A stretch of DNA of 64,000 bases from 20CM-2-55-15 sp963738025 (GTDB taxonomy: Bacteria > Acidobacteriota > Terriglobia > 20CM-2-55-15): contig CAVTWA010000031.1 in assembly GCA_963738025.1 (NCBI GenBank), forward strand, positions 469,264-533,263, given 5' to 3'. Made by a program: the position numbers and the translations under genes. A model generated the notes under the pieces. That model ran no database searches and was not told the origin of the DNA. It saw nothing but the letters and a program-made list of their open reading frames with translations. The number at the start of each line of letters is the position of its first letter. Within the stretch, counting starts at the first letter, position 1. Positions 25,187-33,726 of the stretch are shown here, one piece after another.

Positions 25187-26518
25187 ATGATCATGTTCAT
25201 CAGCAAGACACATCTTTCACGGCGAACGTTCTTACAAGGAGCCGGGGCGACACTCGCTCTGCCGTTCCTCGAATCGATGATTCCCGCAATGACGGCGCAA
25301 GCGGCGACAAACTCCGGCACACGCCTTGCGTTTGTCTACGTTCCGCACGGCGCAATCATGGACAGATGGACTCCGAAGACCGAAGGCGCCGACTTCGAAT
25401 TTTCTCCGATTCTCAAACCGCTCGAGCCGTTCCGCCAATATGTGAATGTAGTCAGCGGTCTGGGACACAAAGCGGCAGATTCCACGGCTGTCCATTCCTT
25501 GAGCCCCACCACATGGCTCAGCGGCGTCCGGCCTAAACCCACGCAGGGCCCCGACGCTTATGCGGGTATCACGGCCGACCAGATCGCCGCCCAGAACATC
25601 GGCCAGGACACGCTGCTGCCGTCGATGGAACTCGCAACCGAGGACCACTCCGGTCTGATCGGTGAATGCGATCGCGACTATGGCTGCATTTACATGAACA
25701 CGCTCTCGTGGCGGACTCCAACCACGCCGCTGCCCATGGAAATCAACCCGCGGAAAGTTTTCGAGCGCATGTTTGGACAAGGTTCGAATGCCGCCGAGCG
25801 CGTCATGCGCAAGCAGCAGGACCGCAGCATTCTGGATGGCTTCATGCAGCAGGCGGCCGCCATGCAAAAGAAACTGGGCGCGCGCGACCGGGCGACTGTG
25901 AATGACTATCTGGACAGCGTCCGGGAAATCGAACGACGCATTCAGCGCACGGGGATCGAACAAACGGCATCCGAAATCACCGTACCGCCATCGCCCGCTG
26001 GAATTCCCTATTCCTACGAAGACCACGTCAAGTTGATGTATGACCTGCTGGTTCTCGCATATCAGGCCAACGTCACGCGGGTCATCACCTTCATGGTTGC
26101 TCGTGAAATCAGCAATCGCACGTATCCGCAGGTCGGTGTGCCGGACGGTCACCACGCGATATCGCACCATCAGAATCGCGCGGAAAAAATGGACAAAAAC
26201 GTCAAAATCCAGACGTACCACATCTCACTGTTTTCTCAATTTATCGAGAAAATGCGCACGACACGTGATGGAGATGGCTCATTGCTCGACCATTCTGTCG
26301 TGCTGTACGGCAGCAACATGAGCAACAGCAACGCGCATAACCATTTCCCGTTGCCGAACCTGGTGGTTGGCGGAGCCATGGGACGCTTGAAAGGAAATCG
26401 TCACCTGCGGTATCCGGATCACACTCCGATGACGAATCTGCTGGTTTCGGTTCTGGACAAGGCGGGCGTTAACGTGGAAACGCTGGGGGACAGCACCGGA
26501 AAGATGATGGAGCTATGA
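25187..26518 (+). CDS. DUF1552 family secreted protein
   Basis: 443 residues. N terminus has a twin-arginine motif SRRTFLQG followed by a hydrophobic region ending MTAQA. The DUF1552 body is recognisable: LAFVYVPHGAIMDRWTP, then GLGHKAADSTAVHSLSPTTWLSG, SIDQIAAQ-like TADQIAAQNIG, NTLSWRTPTTPLPMEINPRKVFERMFG, VREIERRI and late FVARE-like VAREISNRTYPQVGVPDGHHAISHH and VVLYGSNMSNSNAHNHFPLPNLVVGG. It resembles the DUF1501/sulfatase-like alkaline-phosphatase fold. It lies 36 bp after the DUF1592 gene and overlaps the ankyrin gene by 4 bases. The pair is conserved but biochemically undescribed. Confidence 0.92.
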   Translation: MIMFISKTHLSRRTFLQGAGATLALPFLESMIPAMTAQAATNSGTRLAFVYVPHGAIMDRWTPKTEGADFEFSPILKPLEPFRQYVNVVSGLGHKAADSTAVHSLSPTTWLSGVRPKPTQGPDAYAGITADQIAAQNIGQDTLLPSMELATEDHSGLIGECDRDYGCIYMNTLSWRTPTTPLPMEINPRKVFERMFGQGSNAAERVMRKQQDRSILDGFMQQAAAMQKKLGARDRATVNDYLDSVREIERRIQRTGIEQTASEITVPPSPAGIPYSYEDHVKLMYDLLVLAYQANVTRVITFMVAREISNRTYPQVGVPDGHHAISHHQNRAEKMDKNVKIQTYHISLFSQFIEKMRTTRDGDGSLLDHSVVLYGSNMSNSNAHNHFPLPNLVVGGAMGRLKGNRHLRYPDHTPMTNLLVSVLDKAGVNVETLGDSTGKMMEL

Positions 26519-27972
26519 ACTTCGTTTTGACGATTGTTCTACTCATGGCTGGCGCCGATGCGCGCCTCGCAAACGCAGTGAAGGCCGGCGATAAGGCCGC
26601 CGTCCAGGCATTGTTGCAGCAGCGCATCGACGTCAACGTTCCTGAAAGCGACGGGACGACGGCGTTGCACTGGGCAGTCCGTTCGGATGATGCGGACCTC
26701 GTCGACCGCTTGCTTCGCGCAGGCGCCAACGTCAAGGCGGCGAACCGCTACGGGATTACCCCGCTTTATCTGGCCTGCGTCAACGGCAATGCGGCAATGA
26801 TCGAAAAGCTTCTGAAAGCAGGAGCCGATCCCAACACGGTAAGCACTGAGGGCGAAACCGCGCTCATGACCGCCGCCCACACCGGCAGCCTGGAAGCGGT
26901 CAAGGTCCTGCTCGCTCATGGCGCCGATGTGAATGCGCGGGAGAATTGGCACGGGGAAACGGCGTTGATCTGGGCCGTGTCGCAAAAACATGCCGCTGTC
27001 GCTCGCGAGCTGATCGCAAAAGGAGCCGACGTCAACGCCCGTTCAACAGTGAACAAATGGGAACGGCAGAATTCGGCCGAACCGCGCGAGAAGTGGCTGC
27101 CGCTGGGCGGCTTGACGCCGCTTGAGTTTGCTGCACGACAGGGTTGCGTCGATTGCATTCCGGTGCTGGTGCAAGGCGGCGCCGAGATCAATGCCGCCGA
27201 CCCCGATGGTATTACTCCCCTGCTTTCCGCCATCATCAACGGTCACTACGATGTCGCGAACGTGCTGCTGGAAAAGGGTGCCAACCCGAACGTCCCGGAC
27301 CGCACGGGCCGGACGCCGCTGTACTCGGCCGTCGATTTCCACACCATGCCCGCTTCGAACCGACCGTCGCCCAAAGAAATCGACAACGAAATCAGCAGCC
27401 TCGACCTGGTCAAATCTCTGCTGGCCAAGGGCGCCGATGTGAACGCCCAGCTGAAGCAACAACAACCCTATCGAACAAAACTCGACCGCGGCGACGACAC
27501 GATGCTCACGACAGGAACGACACCGCTGCTGCGCGCGGCAAAAGCAGGCGACGTCGCAGCGATGAAACTCCTGCTGGCCAGGAACGCCGACCCCAAGCTT
27601 GCAAACCGCAACGGCGTCAATCCGCTGATGGCGGCTGCCGGTCTGGGAACCAAAGAAGAAGACACCACCGGCCGCCGCAAAACCCAGGCGGATGCCATCG
27701 AGGCCATTAAGCTGTGCCTGGATGCCGGCATCGACGTCAATGCCGTGGACAGCCGTGGACAAACGGCCCTGCACGGCGCTGCATTTCAAGGCTATGACGA
27801 CGTCGTGCAGTTCCTGGTCGCGCATGACGCAAAGCTCGACGTGAAAGACAAACAAGGCAAGACACCGCTGGATTCTGCCAAGGGTCTGGCGGGTGGCGTC
27901 GGGTTTGATGGTTCTTCGAGCCAGCCCCATCCTTCGACTGCGGCGTTAATCGAAAAACTGTTGCAGAAATAA
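26515..27972 (+). CDS. Secreted ankyrin-repeat protein
   Basis: 485 residues with a short hydrophobic start (MNFVLTIVLLMAGADA). About nine ankyrin repeats follow, such as DGTTALHWAVRSDDADLVDRLLRAGANV, YGITPLYLACVNGNAAMIEKLLKAGADP and EGETALMTAAHTGSLEAVKVLLAHGADVNA. Two repeats carry inserted loops of 20-35 residues (around NKWERQNSAEPREKW and PSPKEIDNEISS). The ATG overlaps the DUF1552 stop (ATGA), showing translational coupling. An ankyrin protein after DUF1592/DUF1552 recurs in Acidobacteria and probably scaffolds the complex in the periplasm. The gene ends at a perfect bidirectional hairpin. Confidence 0.9.
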   Translation: MNFVLTIVLLMAGADARLANAVKAGDKAAVQALLQQRIDVNVPESDGTTALHWAVRSDDADLVDRLLRAGANVKAANRYGITPLYLACVNGNAAMIEKLLKAGADPNTVSTEGETALMTAAHTGSLEAVKVLLAHGADVNARENWHGETALIWAVSQKHAAVARELIAKGADVNARSTVNKWERQNSAEPREKWLPLGGLTPLEFAARQGCVDCIPVLVQGGAEINAADPDGITPLLSAIINGHYDVANVLLEKGANPNVPDRTGRTPLYSAVDFHTMPASNRPSPKEIDNEISSLDLVKSLLAKGADVNAQLKQQQPYRTKLDRGDDTMLTTGTTPLLRAAKAGDVAAMKLLLARNADPKLANRNGVNPLMAAAGLGTKEEDTTGRRKTQADAIEAIKLCLDAGIDVNAVDSRGQTALHGAAFQGYDDVVQFLVAHDAKLDVKDKQGKTPLDSAKGLAGGVGFDGSSSQPHPSTAALIEKLLQK

Positions 27973-28027
27973 GCCACGAATTGAACGAATTGAACGAATT
28001 AAAATTCGTTCAATTCGTGGCTTATTT
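27967..28027. terminator. Bidirectional terminator hairpin
   Basis: AAATAAGCCACGAATTGAAC (from 27967) pairs with GTTCAATTCGTGGCTTATTT (to 28027), a 24-bp perfect stem with A and T runs at the outer ends. It lies between the convergent ankyrin and NHL genes. GAATTGAAC is repeated in tandem inside. Confidence 0.92.
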
Positions 28028-28029
28028 TC

Positions 28030-29106
28030 TTATTTCAAGTCCAGGGTGCGTATCCGGTGATTCTCACTGTCACCGATATAAAGCGTATTCCCCTGAATAA
28101 AGATTCCGTGCGGACGTGCGAGCTTGCAGGAGAGCGGATCGCCATCCGGACCGTCACCACGCTGGCCGGTGCCGGCGATTGTGGAGATGGTCCCGGACTT
28201 CATGTCGATTCGACGAATGACGTGGTTCTCGGTATCGGCAATGTAGAGCATGCCTTCGGCATATGCCACGCCTTTCGGGCCGTTCAGCGCGTTTCCTGGA
28301 GCACCGAATTTGGCGCTGAGGGCGGGACCACCGTCGCCGGTATAACCCAGTTCCCCCGTCCCCGCGATCCGTTTCAGGCGGCGCCTGGCAACATCGATGG
28401 AAAAGACCTTATTCCCTTCGCGCAGGATCAGGTACATGGTGCCATCCGGCGCAATTTCAATCGACCGGGGACCCGCGACAGGGGCGGCGTCGAGGGAGGC
28501 CTCGTCCAGTGTGCTCCCGCGTTCTCCGTTTCCAGCAAAGGTGCTGATGATTCCCGCCTTCGGATCGATTCGGCGAACCCGATTGTTCATGATGTCGCAA
28601 ATATAGACATTGTCGGCCCGATCCAGCGCAATGCTGTGCGGCTGGGCCAGTTGCGCCTGATTTGCCGGACCGCCATCGCCGCTGAAGCCACGCATGCCGG
28701 TGCCCGCGGCGGTCGAAATCATTTTCGATTTCATGTCGATATAGCGCACCACGTGATTGTCGCGTTCCGCGACATAGATGTTTCCCTTTGTATCGAACCG
28801 CACTTCATGGGGCGCGTTGAGTTGGGCCGAAGTTGCCGGCCCTCCGTCTCCGGAGTAGCCGAGTTTGCCGGTGCCGGCGACAACGGAAACGGCTTTAGTG
28901 GCGAAGTCATAGCGCATCACGCGGTGGCTGCCGAAATCCGCCCAGTAGAGTCCGCGGTCGGGGCCGATGACCAGTCCGAACGGGTTGTTGGCCGTTTCGC
29001 CGGGAGCGCCAGTTCCTACTAACGTGTTGATCCGCTTCGAACCGGCCTGCGGACGAACCAGCAACGCCGCGGCGCCGAACTGCAGAAATTGACGTCGTGT
29101 ATGCAT
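28030..29106 (-). CDS. Secreted NHL-repeat beta-propeller protein
   Basis: 358 residues from the ATG at 29106, beginning MHTRRQFLQFGAAALLV, a Tat-like RRQFLQ signal. About six NHL repeats follow with the recurring GTGxxGYSGDGGPAxxAQLxxPHxxxxD unit: GTGKLGYSGDGGPA, GTGMRGFSGDGGPA, GTGELGYTGDGGPA, alternating with DNHVVRYIDMKS, NNRVRRIDPKAG and ENHVIRRIDMKSG. The fold is a six-bladed propeller that binds ligands or proteins outside the cytoplasm. It diverges from ilvA; the start codons are about 85 bp apart. A remnant GCGGATTGCGCGGATGACGCGG block sits between them. Confidence 0.88.
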   Translation of the reverse strand: MHTRRQFLQFGAAALLVRPQAGSKRINTLVGTGAPGETANNPFGLVIGPDRGLYWADFGSHRVMRYDFATKAVSVVAGTGKLGYSGDGGPATSAQLNAPHEVRFDTKGNIYVAERDNHVVRYIDMKSKMISTAAGTGMRGFSGDGGPANQAQLAQPHSIALDRADNVYICDIMNNRVRRIDPKAGIISTFAGNGERGSTLDEASLDAAPVAGPRSIEIAPDGTMYLILREGNKVFSIDVARRRLKRIAGTGELGYTGDGGPALSAKFGAPGNALNGPKGVAYAEGMLYIADTENHVIRRIDMKSGTISTIAGTGQRGDGPDGDPLSCKLARPHGIFIQGNTLYIGDSENHRIRTLDLK

Positions 29107-29191
29107 GAGACGCATTTTAGCCGCGGATTGCGCGGATGACGCGGATAAAATGGTTCGATGGCATGCGAGTAAAGGTAAAGGCACGATAGGG

Positions 29192-30718
29192 ATGGACAAA
29201 ATTTTACGAGCGATTCTGACGAGCCGCGTTTATGAAGTCGCTCGAGAGACTTCGCTCGATGCAGCCCCCCGGCTTTCGAAGCGCGTCAACAATGGTGTAT
29301 GGCTGAAACGTGAGGACCAGCAGCCGGTCTTCAGCTTCAAAATCCGCGGCGCGTATAACCGCATCGCGCGGCTTTCGCAGGCAGAGCGGGCCGTTGGCGT
29401 CATTACCGCGAGCGCGGGCAATCATGCCCAGGGTGTCGCGCTATCCGCAAAGCATCTTGGAATGCGCGCCGTCATCGTGATGCCGAAGACGACGCCGGAC
29501 ATCAAGGTTGACGCCGTGAAAGCTCTCGAGGCGGAAGTCGTGCTTGCCGGAGATCATTACTCGGAAGCGCAGGAGCACTGTGACCGGCTGGCCCAGGAGA
29601 CCGGGCTCACGTTCGTCCACCCTTTTGACGATCCGCTGGTGATCGCCGGGCAAGGAACGATTGCCGATGAGATCGTGCGCCAGCATCCACGGGATCTCGC
29701 AGCCATCTTTGTTCCAGTCGGAGGCGGCGGGCTCATTGCGGGAATCGGAGCGTATGTAAAGTCGGTGGTTCCCGAAGTCAAAGTCATTGGCGTCGAACCC
29801 GTCGATTCGGACGCCATGAGCCGGGCACTGAAGGCAGGCAAACCTGTGAGCGTCGATAGTCCCGGCCTGTTTGCCGACGGTGTGGCGGTGAGGCAGGTCG
29901 GCCGCCATACTTTCCCGATCGTCCAGTCGACTGTTGAAGAAATCGTCACGGTCGGCAATGACGAGATCTGCGGCGCCATCAAAGATATTTTCGACGACAC
30001 GCGCACGATCGTCGAACCTGCCGGCGCACTCGCTGTGGCGGGCTTGAAGTCGTACATCCGGCGAACGGGCGTCCACGGTAAACAGTTCGTCGCATTGCTC
30101 AGCGGCGCGAATATGAATTTCGACCGGCTGCGTTTTGTCGCCGAACGTGCCGAACTCGGCGAGTCGCGGGAAGCGCTCTTCGCCGTTACCATCCCGGAAA
30201 AGCCGGGCTCGTTCCGGCAATTCTGCGCCGCACTTGGCGCCCGGGTCATCACGGAATTCAATTACCGGCTGAACGACCGGCAGCGTGCGGATGTCTTCGT
30301 CGGAGTCAGTGTCGCCAACCGCGAGGATGCTCTGAAGTTAAAGGCGGAACTGCTTCAGGCCAAGGGTTATGAGGCCATCGACCTGACCGATAACGAACTT
30401 GCGAAGCTGCACATCCGCTACATGGTCGGAGGCCATGCGCGCGGCATCAGCCGCGAGCGCTTGTGCCGTTTCGAATTCCCCGAACGGCCCGGGGCTTTAT
30501 TACAGTTTCTCGATACGCTGGGCGGCAAATGGAATATCAGCCTTTTTCATTACCGCAATCATGGCTCGGATTTCGGCCGAGTGCTCGCGGCCCTGGAAGT
30601 TCCTTCGGATCAGGACGACGCATTTGACCGATTTCTCAAGGAACTGGGCTATCCGTTCCAGAAGGAAGATGCGAACAACGCGTATGCCCGGTTCCTGGAG
30701 CCCATCTCCGACCGATAA
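29192..30718 (+). CDS. ilvA: Threonine ammonia-lyase, biosynthetic
   Basis: 508 residues, matching the long biosynthetic form. The PLP lysine is in FSFKIRGAYN (about residue 50), the phosphate-binding loop is VGGGGLIAGIG (about 180), and SAGNHAQGVA and GANMNF are typical. Two ACT-like regulatory domains follow: ALFAVTIPEKPGSFRQFC and CRFEFPERPGALLQFLDTLG, which bind isoleucine and valine. It turns L-threonine into 2-oxobutanoate, the first step to isoleucine. The ATG at 29192 starts MDKILRAIL; an upstream extension is unlikely. Seven bp separate it from the GAF/sigma54 gene. Confidence 0.95.
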   Translation: MDKILRAILTSRVYEVARETSLDAAPRLSKRVNNGVWLKREDQQPVFSFKIRGAYNRIARLSQAERAVGVITASAGNHAQGVALSAKHLGMRAVIVMPKTTPDIKVDAVKALEAEVVLAGDHYSEAQEHCDRLAQETGLTFVHPFDDPLVIAGQGTIADEIVRQHPRDLAAIFVPVGGGGLIAGIGAYVKSVVPEVKVIGVEPVDSDAMSRALKAGKPVSVDSPGLFADGVAVRQVGRHTFPIVQSTVEEIVTVGNDEICGAIKDIFDDTRTIVEPAGALAVAGLKSYIRRTGVHGKQFVALLSGANMNFDRLRFVAERAELGESREALFAVTIPEKPGSFRQFCAALGARVITEFNYRLNDRQRADVFVGVSVANREDALKLKAELLQAKGYEAIDLTDNELAKLHIRYMVGGHARGISRERLCRFEFPERPGALLQFLDTLGGKWNISLFHYRNHGSDFGRVLAALEVPSDQDDAFDRFLKELGYPFQKEDANNAYARFLEPISDR

Positions 30719-30725
30719 AATCAAT

Positions 30726-32774
30726 ATGAGTACTGCCGCCTCGGAATATCAGGCCCTGCTGGAGGTCTCCGAGTCGATTACGCTGCACCGCGATCTGGCC
30801 GGTCTCTTTCATGATCTTTCGCGGCGGCTGCCCTCCGTCGTCAGTTTCGATTCTCTGTCGCTTGTCCTGCACAATCCTGAGCGCAACACGATGCGCGTGC
30901 ATATCGTCGAAATGGAAGGCCGCGCGCAGTTCGACCTGGTGGAGCGCCTCGTCGCCGACTCCCCGAGCGGTCATGTCTGGAAGACCCAGCAGCCGCTTGT
31001 CGTTGCGGACAGCAGTGCGAAAAGCCGGTTTCCCGATGCCATGGCGGCAGCTCGAGAACGGGGCATCCGGTCTTTTTGCATCCTTCCTCTGACAACAGCA
31101 CATCACAGGCTCGGAACGATGGCGTTCGGCAACAGAGAACACGATGCCTACGGAAAAGCGGATCTGAAGTTCTTCAGCCTCGTCGCCAGACAGGTCGCGG
31201 TTGCCGTCGATAATGCGCTGAGCCAATCGGAAAATCAGCGTTACCAGCAGGAGCTGGCACAGGAACGCAATCGCCTTCGCCTGCTGCTCAACCTGAACAA
31301 CAGTCTTATTTCCAACCTGGAACTGCGGCCCCTCTTACGGGCGATCTCAAATGGCGTGCGCGGGGTCATGCATTGCGACTATGCCAGCGTGACTATTCCT
31401 GAACCCGGTGGACAGCGCGTTCGCGTTTACGCGCGAAATTTCTCCGACGTCGAGAAATCTCAGCGAGAAGAAATCGTGTTGCTGGCAAAAAACAGCCTTT
31501 CGGCTGAAGTGATGCGAACGGGCAAGCCGCTGTTGCTGGATGCCGCGGGACTGGATCAGTATGAGCCCAACAACCAACTGCTGAGTTATGGCCTCCAGTC
31601 GGTGTGTTTTCTGCCCCTGGCCAGCCGCAATCGCATTGTCGGAACGTTGAACATCGGCAGCCTGCAGGAGAAAGCCTTCGATGAAGCGGACCTGAATTTC
31701 CTGCAACAGGTCGCCGCCCAGATCGCACTCGCCACGGACAACGCACTGAACTACTCGCAGGTGGACGAAGCTCGTCAACATCTGGCCGAGGAGCGCATTT
31801 ACCTCAATGAGGAAATCCAATCCGAGTACAACTTCGAGGAAATTATCGGGGAGAGCGCGCCGCTGCAGGCGGTTCTCGATCACGTGAAGACCGTCGCGCC
31901 GACCGATTCGACAGTTCTTGTCCTGGGCGAAACCGGCACGGGCAAGGAACTGATCGCCCGTGCGATTCATGGGATCAGCTCGCGGCGGGATCGTACATTT
32001 GTAAAGGTGAATTGTGCCGCTATCCCGCTTGGTCTGCTGGAGAGCGAATTGTTCGGTCATGAGAAAGGCGCATTCACCGGCGCAATATCGCAAAAACTCG
32101 GCCGCTTCGAGCTGGCGCACGAAGGCACGTTGTTTCTGGACGAGATTGGCGATATCCCTTTAGAGCTGCAGCCCAAACTGCTGCGTGTTTTACAGGAACA
32201 GGAATTCGAGCGGCTGGGAAGCACTCGCACGATCCGCGTCAGCGTGAGACTGATTGCGGCAACGAGCCAGGACTTACCCGCCATGGTTGAAAGCCGCACT
32301 TTTCGCAGCGATCTTTACTACCGCCTCAATGTGTTTCCCATAACCCTGCCGCCGTTGCGCGAGCGTTCCGGGGACATTCCGCTGCTGGTGCGGTATTTCG
32401 TCGACAAATATGCGCGGCAGATGAATAAGCGCATCGACACCATCACGGCCGAAACGATGGAAGCGCTCACTCAATACCACTGGCCGGGAAACGCGCGCGA
32501 ATTGCAGAACTTCATCGAGCGAGCAGTCATCCTGACTCGCGGCCGCACGCTGACTCCTCCGCTTGCGGAATTGCAACGCCGGATCGACGTCCCCTCTGGT
32601 CGGATCGGAACTCTGCTGGAAGGCGAACGCGAACACATTTTGAGGGCGCTGGCCGAAGCGAACTGGGTCCTCGGCGGCCCCGGCGGCGCCGCCGAGCGGC
32701 TTGGCCTCAAGCGAACTACGCTGTTCTACAAAATGCGCCGGCTGGGAATCACGCGGCCAGGAGATCGCGGCTGA
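30726..32774 (+). CDS. GAF-domain sigma-54 dependent transcriptional activator
   Basis: 682 residues from the ATG at 30726. Two GAF domains (residues about 15-165 and 190-345) precede the AAA+ module: Walker A GETGTGKEL, the sigma54-contact motif GAFTGA, Walker B GTLFLDEIGD, and RSDLYYRLNVFPI with an arginine finger nearby. A Fis-type HTH ends the protein (AERLGLKRTTLFYKMRRLGI). The layout is like FhlA/NorR, which sense small molecules or redox state through GAF domains. It starts 7 bp after ilvA. Its target genes are not visible; no clear -24/-12 promoter is evident nearby. Confidence 0.93.
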   Translation: MSTAASEYQALLEVSESITLHRDLAGLFHDLSRRLPSVVSFDSLSLVLHNPERNTMRVHIVEMEGRAQFDLVERLVADSPSGHVWKTQQPLVVADSSAKSRFPDAMAAARERGIRSFCILPLTTAHHRLGTMAFGNREHDAYGKADLKFFSLVARQVAVAVDNALSQSENQRYQQELAQERNRLRLLLNLNNSLISNLELRPLLRAISNGVRGVMHCDYASVTIPEPGGQRVRVYARNFSDVEKSQREEIVLLAKNSLSAEVMRTGKPLLLDAAGLDQYEPNNQLLSYGLQSVCFLPLASRNRIVGTLNIGSLQEKAFDEADLNFLQQVAAQIALATDNALNYSQVDEARQHLAEERIYLNEEIQSEYNFEEIIGESAPLQAVLDHVKTVAPTDSTVLVLGETGTGKELIARAIHGISSRRDRTFVKVNCAAIPLGLLESELFGHEKGAFTGAISQKLGRFELAHEGTLFLDEIGDIPLELQPKLLRVLQEQEFERLGSTRTIRVSVRLIAATSQDLPAMVESRTFRSDLYYRLNVFPITLPPLRERSGDIPLLVRYFVDKYARQMNKRIDTITAETMEALTQYHWPGNARELQNFIERAVILTRGRTLTPPLAELQRRIDVPSGRIGTLLEGEREHILRALAEANWVLGGPGGAAERLGLKRTTLFYKMRRLGITRPGDRG

Positions 32775-32821
32775 GAGTTGGGGGGTGGGGCCGCTCGGGT
32801 TTTGAGGCGCCGAGGAGGTCA

Positions 32822-32870
32822 GCGGGTTTGCGGGTTTGCGGGTTTGCGGGTTTGCGGGGGGTTTGCGGGT
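32822..32870. repeat. Short tandem repeat GCGGGTTT
   Basis: About five units of an 8-9 bp GCGGGTTT motif, with one expanded G run near 32855. It lies directly before the palindromic unit at 32875. The preceding 45 bases are G-rich. Variable copy number by slippage is likely. Confidence 0.8.
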
Positions 32871-32874
32871 CAAC

Positions 32875-32990
32875 AACTCCCCTCCTGGAACAGGAGGGGT
32901 GCCCGAAGGGCGGGGTGGTCGCTCGCGAGTTGATTCTGAACCGACCACCCCGGCGCTTCGCGCCACCCCTCCTGTTCCAGGAGGGGAGTT
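32875..32990. repeat. Palindromic unit flanking the DUF559 gene, left and right arms together
   Basis: Left arm: AACTCCCCTCCTGGAACAGG, then AGGGGTGCCCGAAGGGCGGG and GTGGTCG (32875-32921). Right arm (32942-32990): CGACCACCCCGGCGC, TTCGCGCC, ACCCCTCCTGTTCCAGGAGG, GGAGTT. The arms are inverted copies of each other, and each contains its own small hairpin (CCCCTCCTG-CAGGAGGGG). The right arm recurs downstream of the gene at 33495. Confidence 0.85.
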
Positions 32991-33132
32991 GGCCGCCCCA
33001 TTCCTAAGCCGCCCCCCGACCCATTCTCACTCCCATCCCAAGCCCCTCCCCATTCTCAAACCAAGCACCAAACCCAAACCCAGCCCCCAACGCATCGTTC
33101 GTTCGGTATCCCTCTTGCTCTTTCGCCCAGCT

Positions 33133-33552
33133 ATGAGCAACCACAAGCGCGGCATATACAACACCAATGCAAGCGCCGCACACCGCAAAGAACTGCGTCA
33201 TTCATTAACTCCCGCCGAGGCAGCCCTCTGGAAATGTCTGCAAGGCCGCAAGGTCCTCGGCAAGAAATTCCGCAGACAATTCAGCATTAGTCGCTACATT
33301 GTCGATTTCTATTGTCCGGAGGATCGGCTCGCAATCGAACTCGATGGAGCAGGACATTTCTCGATCACCATCGACGAATACGAGGAAGCGCGGACAAAAT
33401 ATCTGCAAAACTGCGGAATTCGGGTTTTGCGATTCGAAAATAAAGTGGTCTTTGAAAATCTGGAAGCCGTGCTCGACGCCATTAAAGCCGCACTGACCAC
33501 CCCGGCGCTCTGCGCCACCCCTCCTGTTCCAGGAGGGGAGTTCTCGAATTAA
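33133..33552 (+). CDS. DUF559 (Vsr-like) endonuclease domain protein
   Basis: 139 residues. It has the DUF559 order: ELRHSLTPAEAALWKCLQGRKVLGKKFRRQFSISRYIVDFYCPEDRLAIELDGAGH, with IVDFYCP, IELDG and H as the likely restriction-endonuclease-fold active site, then EYEEARTKYLQNCGIRVLRFENKVVFENLEAVLDAI. The family is related to the very-short-patch repair nuclease Vsr. The last 17 residues (TTPALCATPPVPGGEF) are translated from the flanking palindromic repeat; the same peptide in the same frame is encoded by the copy upstream. The gene with its flanking arms looks like a mobile unit. Start: ATG at 33133. Confidence 0.88.
   Translation: MSNHKRGIYNTNASAAHRKELRHSLTPAEAALWKCLQGRKVLGKKFRRQFSISRYIVDFYCPEDRLAIELDGAGHFSITIDEYEEARTKYLQNCGIRVLRFENKVVFENLEAVLDAIKAALTTPALCATPPVPGGEFSN
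33495..33542. repeat. Second right-arm copy after the DUF559 gene
   Basis: GACCACCCCGGCGC, TCTGCGCC, ACCCCTCCTGTTCCAGGAGG, GGAGTT. It differs from 32944-32990 at about two bases and lies in the same orientation, partly inside the 3' end of the DUF559 reading frame. Confidence 0.9.
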
Positions 33553-33726
33553 ACCGACCGACTGGCTGCACGTTTACAGAACGGGAGGGTGGCGCGAAGC
33601 ACGGACGCCGTCAACCCTTCGACGCGGCGTCTAAGGATTGACGTCAACCGATTCACACGCCGGAGGCCGCCATCAAGCCCAGAGCAGGGTTGATGATTGG
33701 AACCCGTCCTGCCAGAGCCCTCCGGC
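33553..33726. other. Gap before the RND operon
   Basis: No gene. GGGAGGGTGGCGCGAAGC near 33586 looks like a degraded flank of the DUF559-linked repeat. A GACGCCGTCAACCCTTCGACGC stretch follows. No clear promoter is seen. Confidence 0.4.

Noticed and set aside
32822..32870. Telomere-like or integrative repeat
   Set aside because: Simple 8-9 bp GCGGGTTT slippage repeat with no structure beyond the tandem copies.
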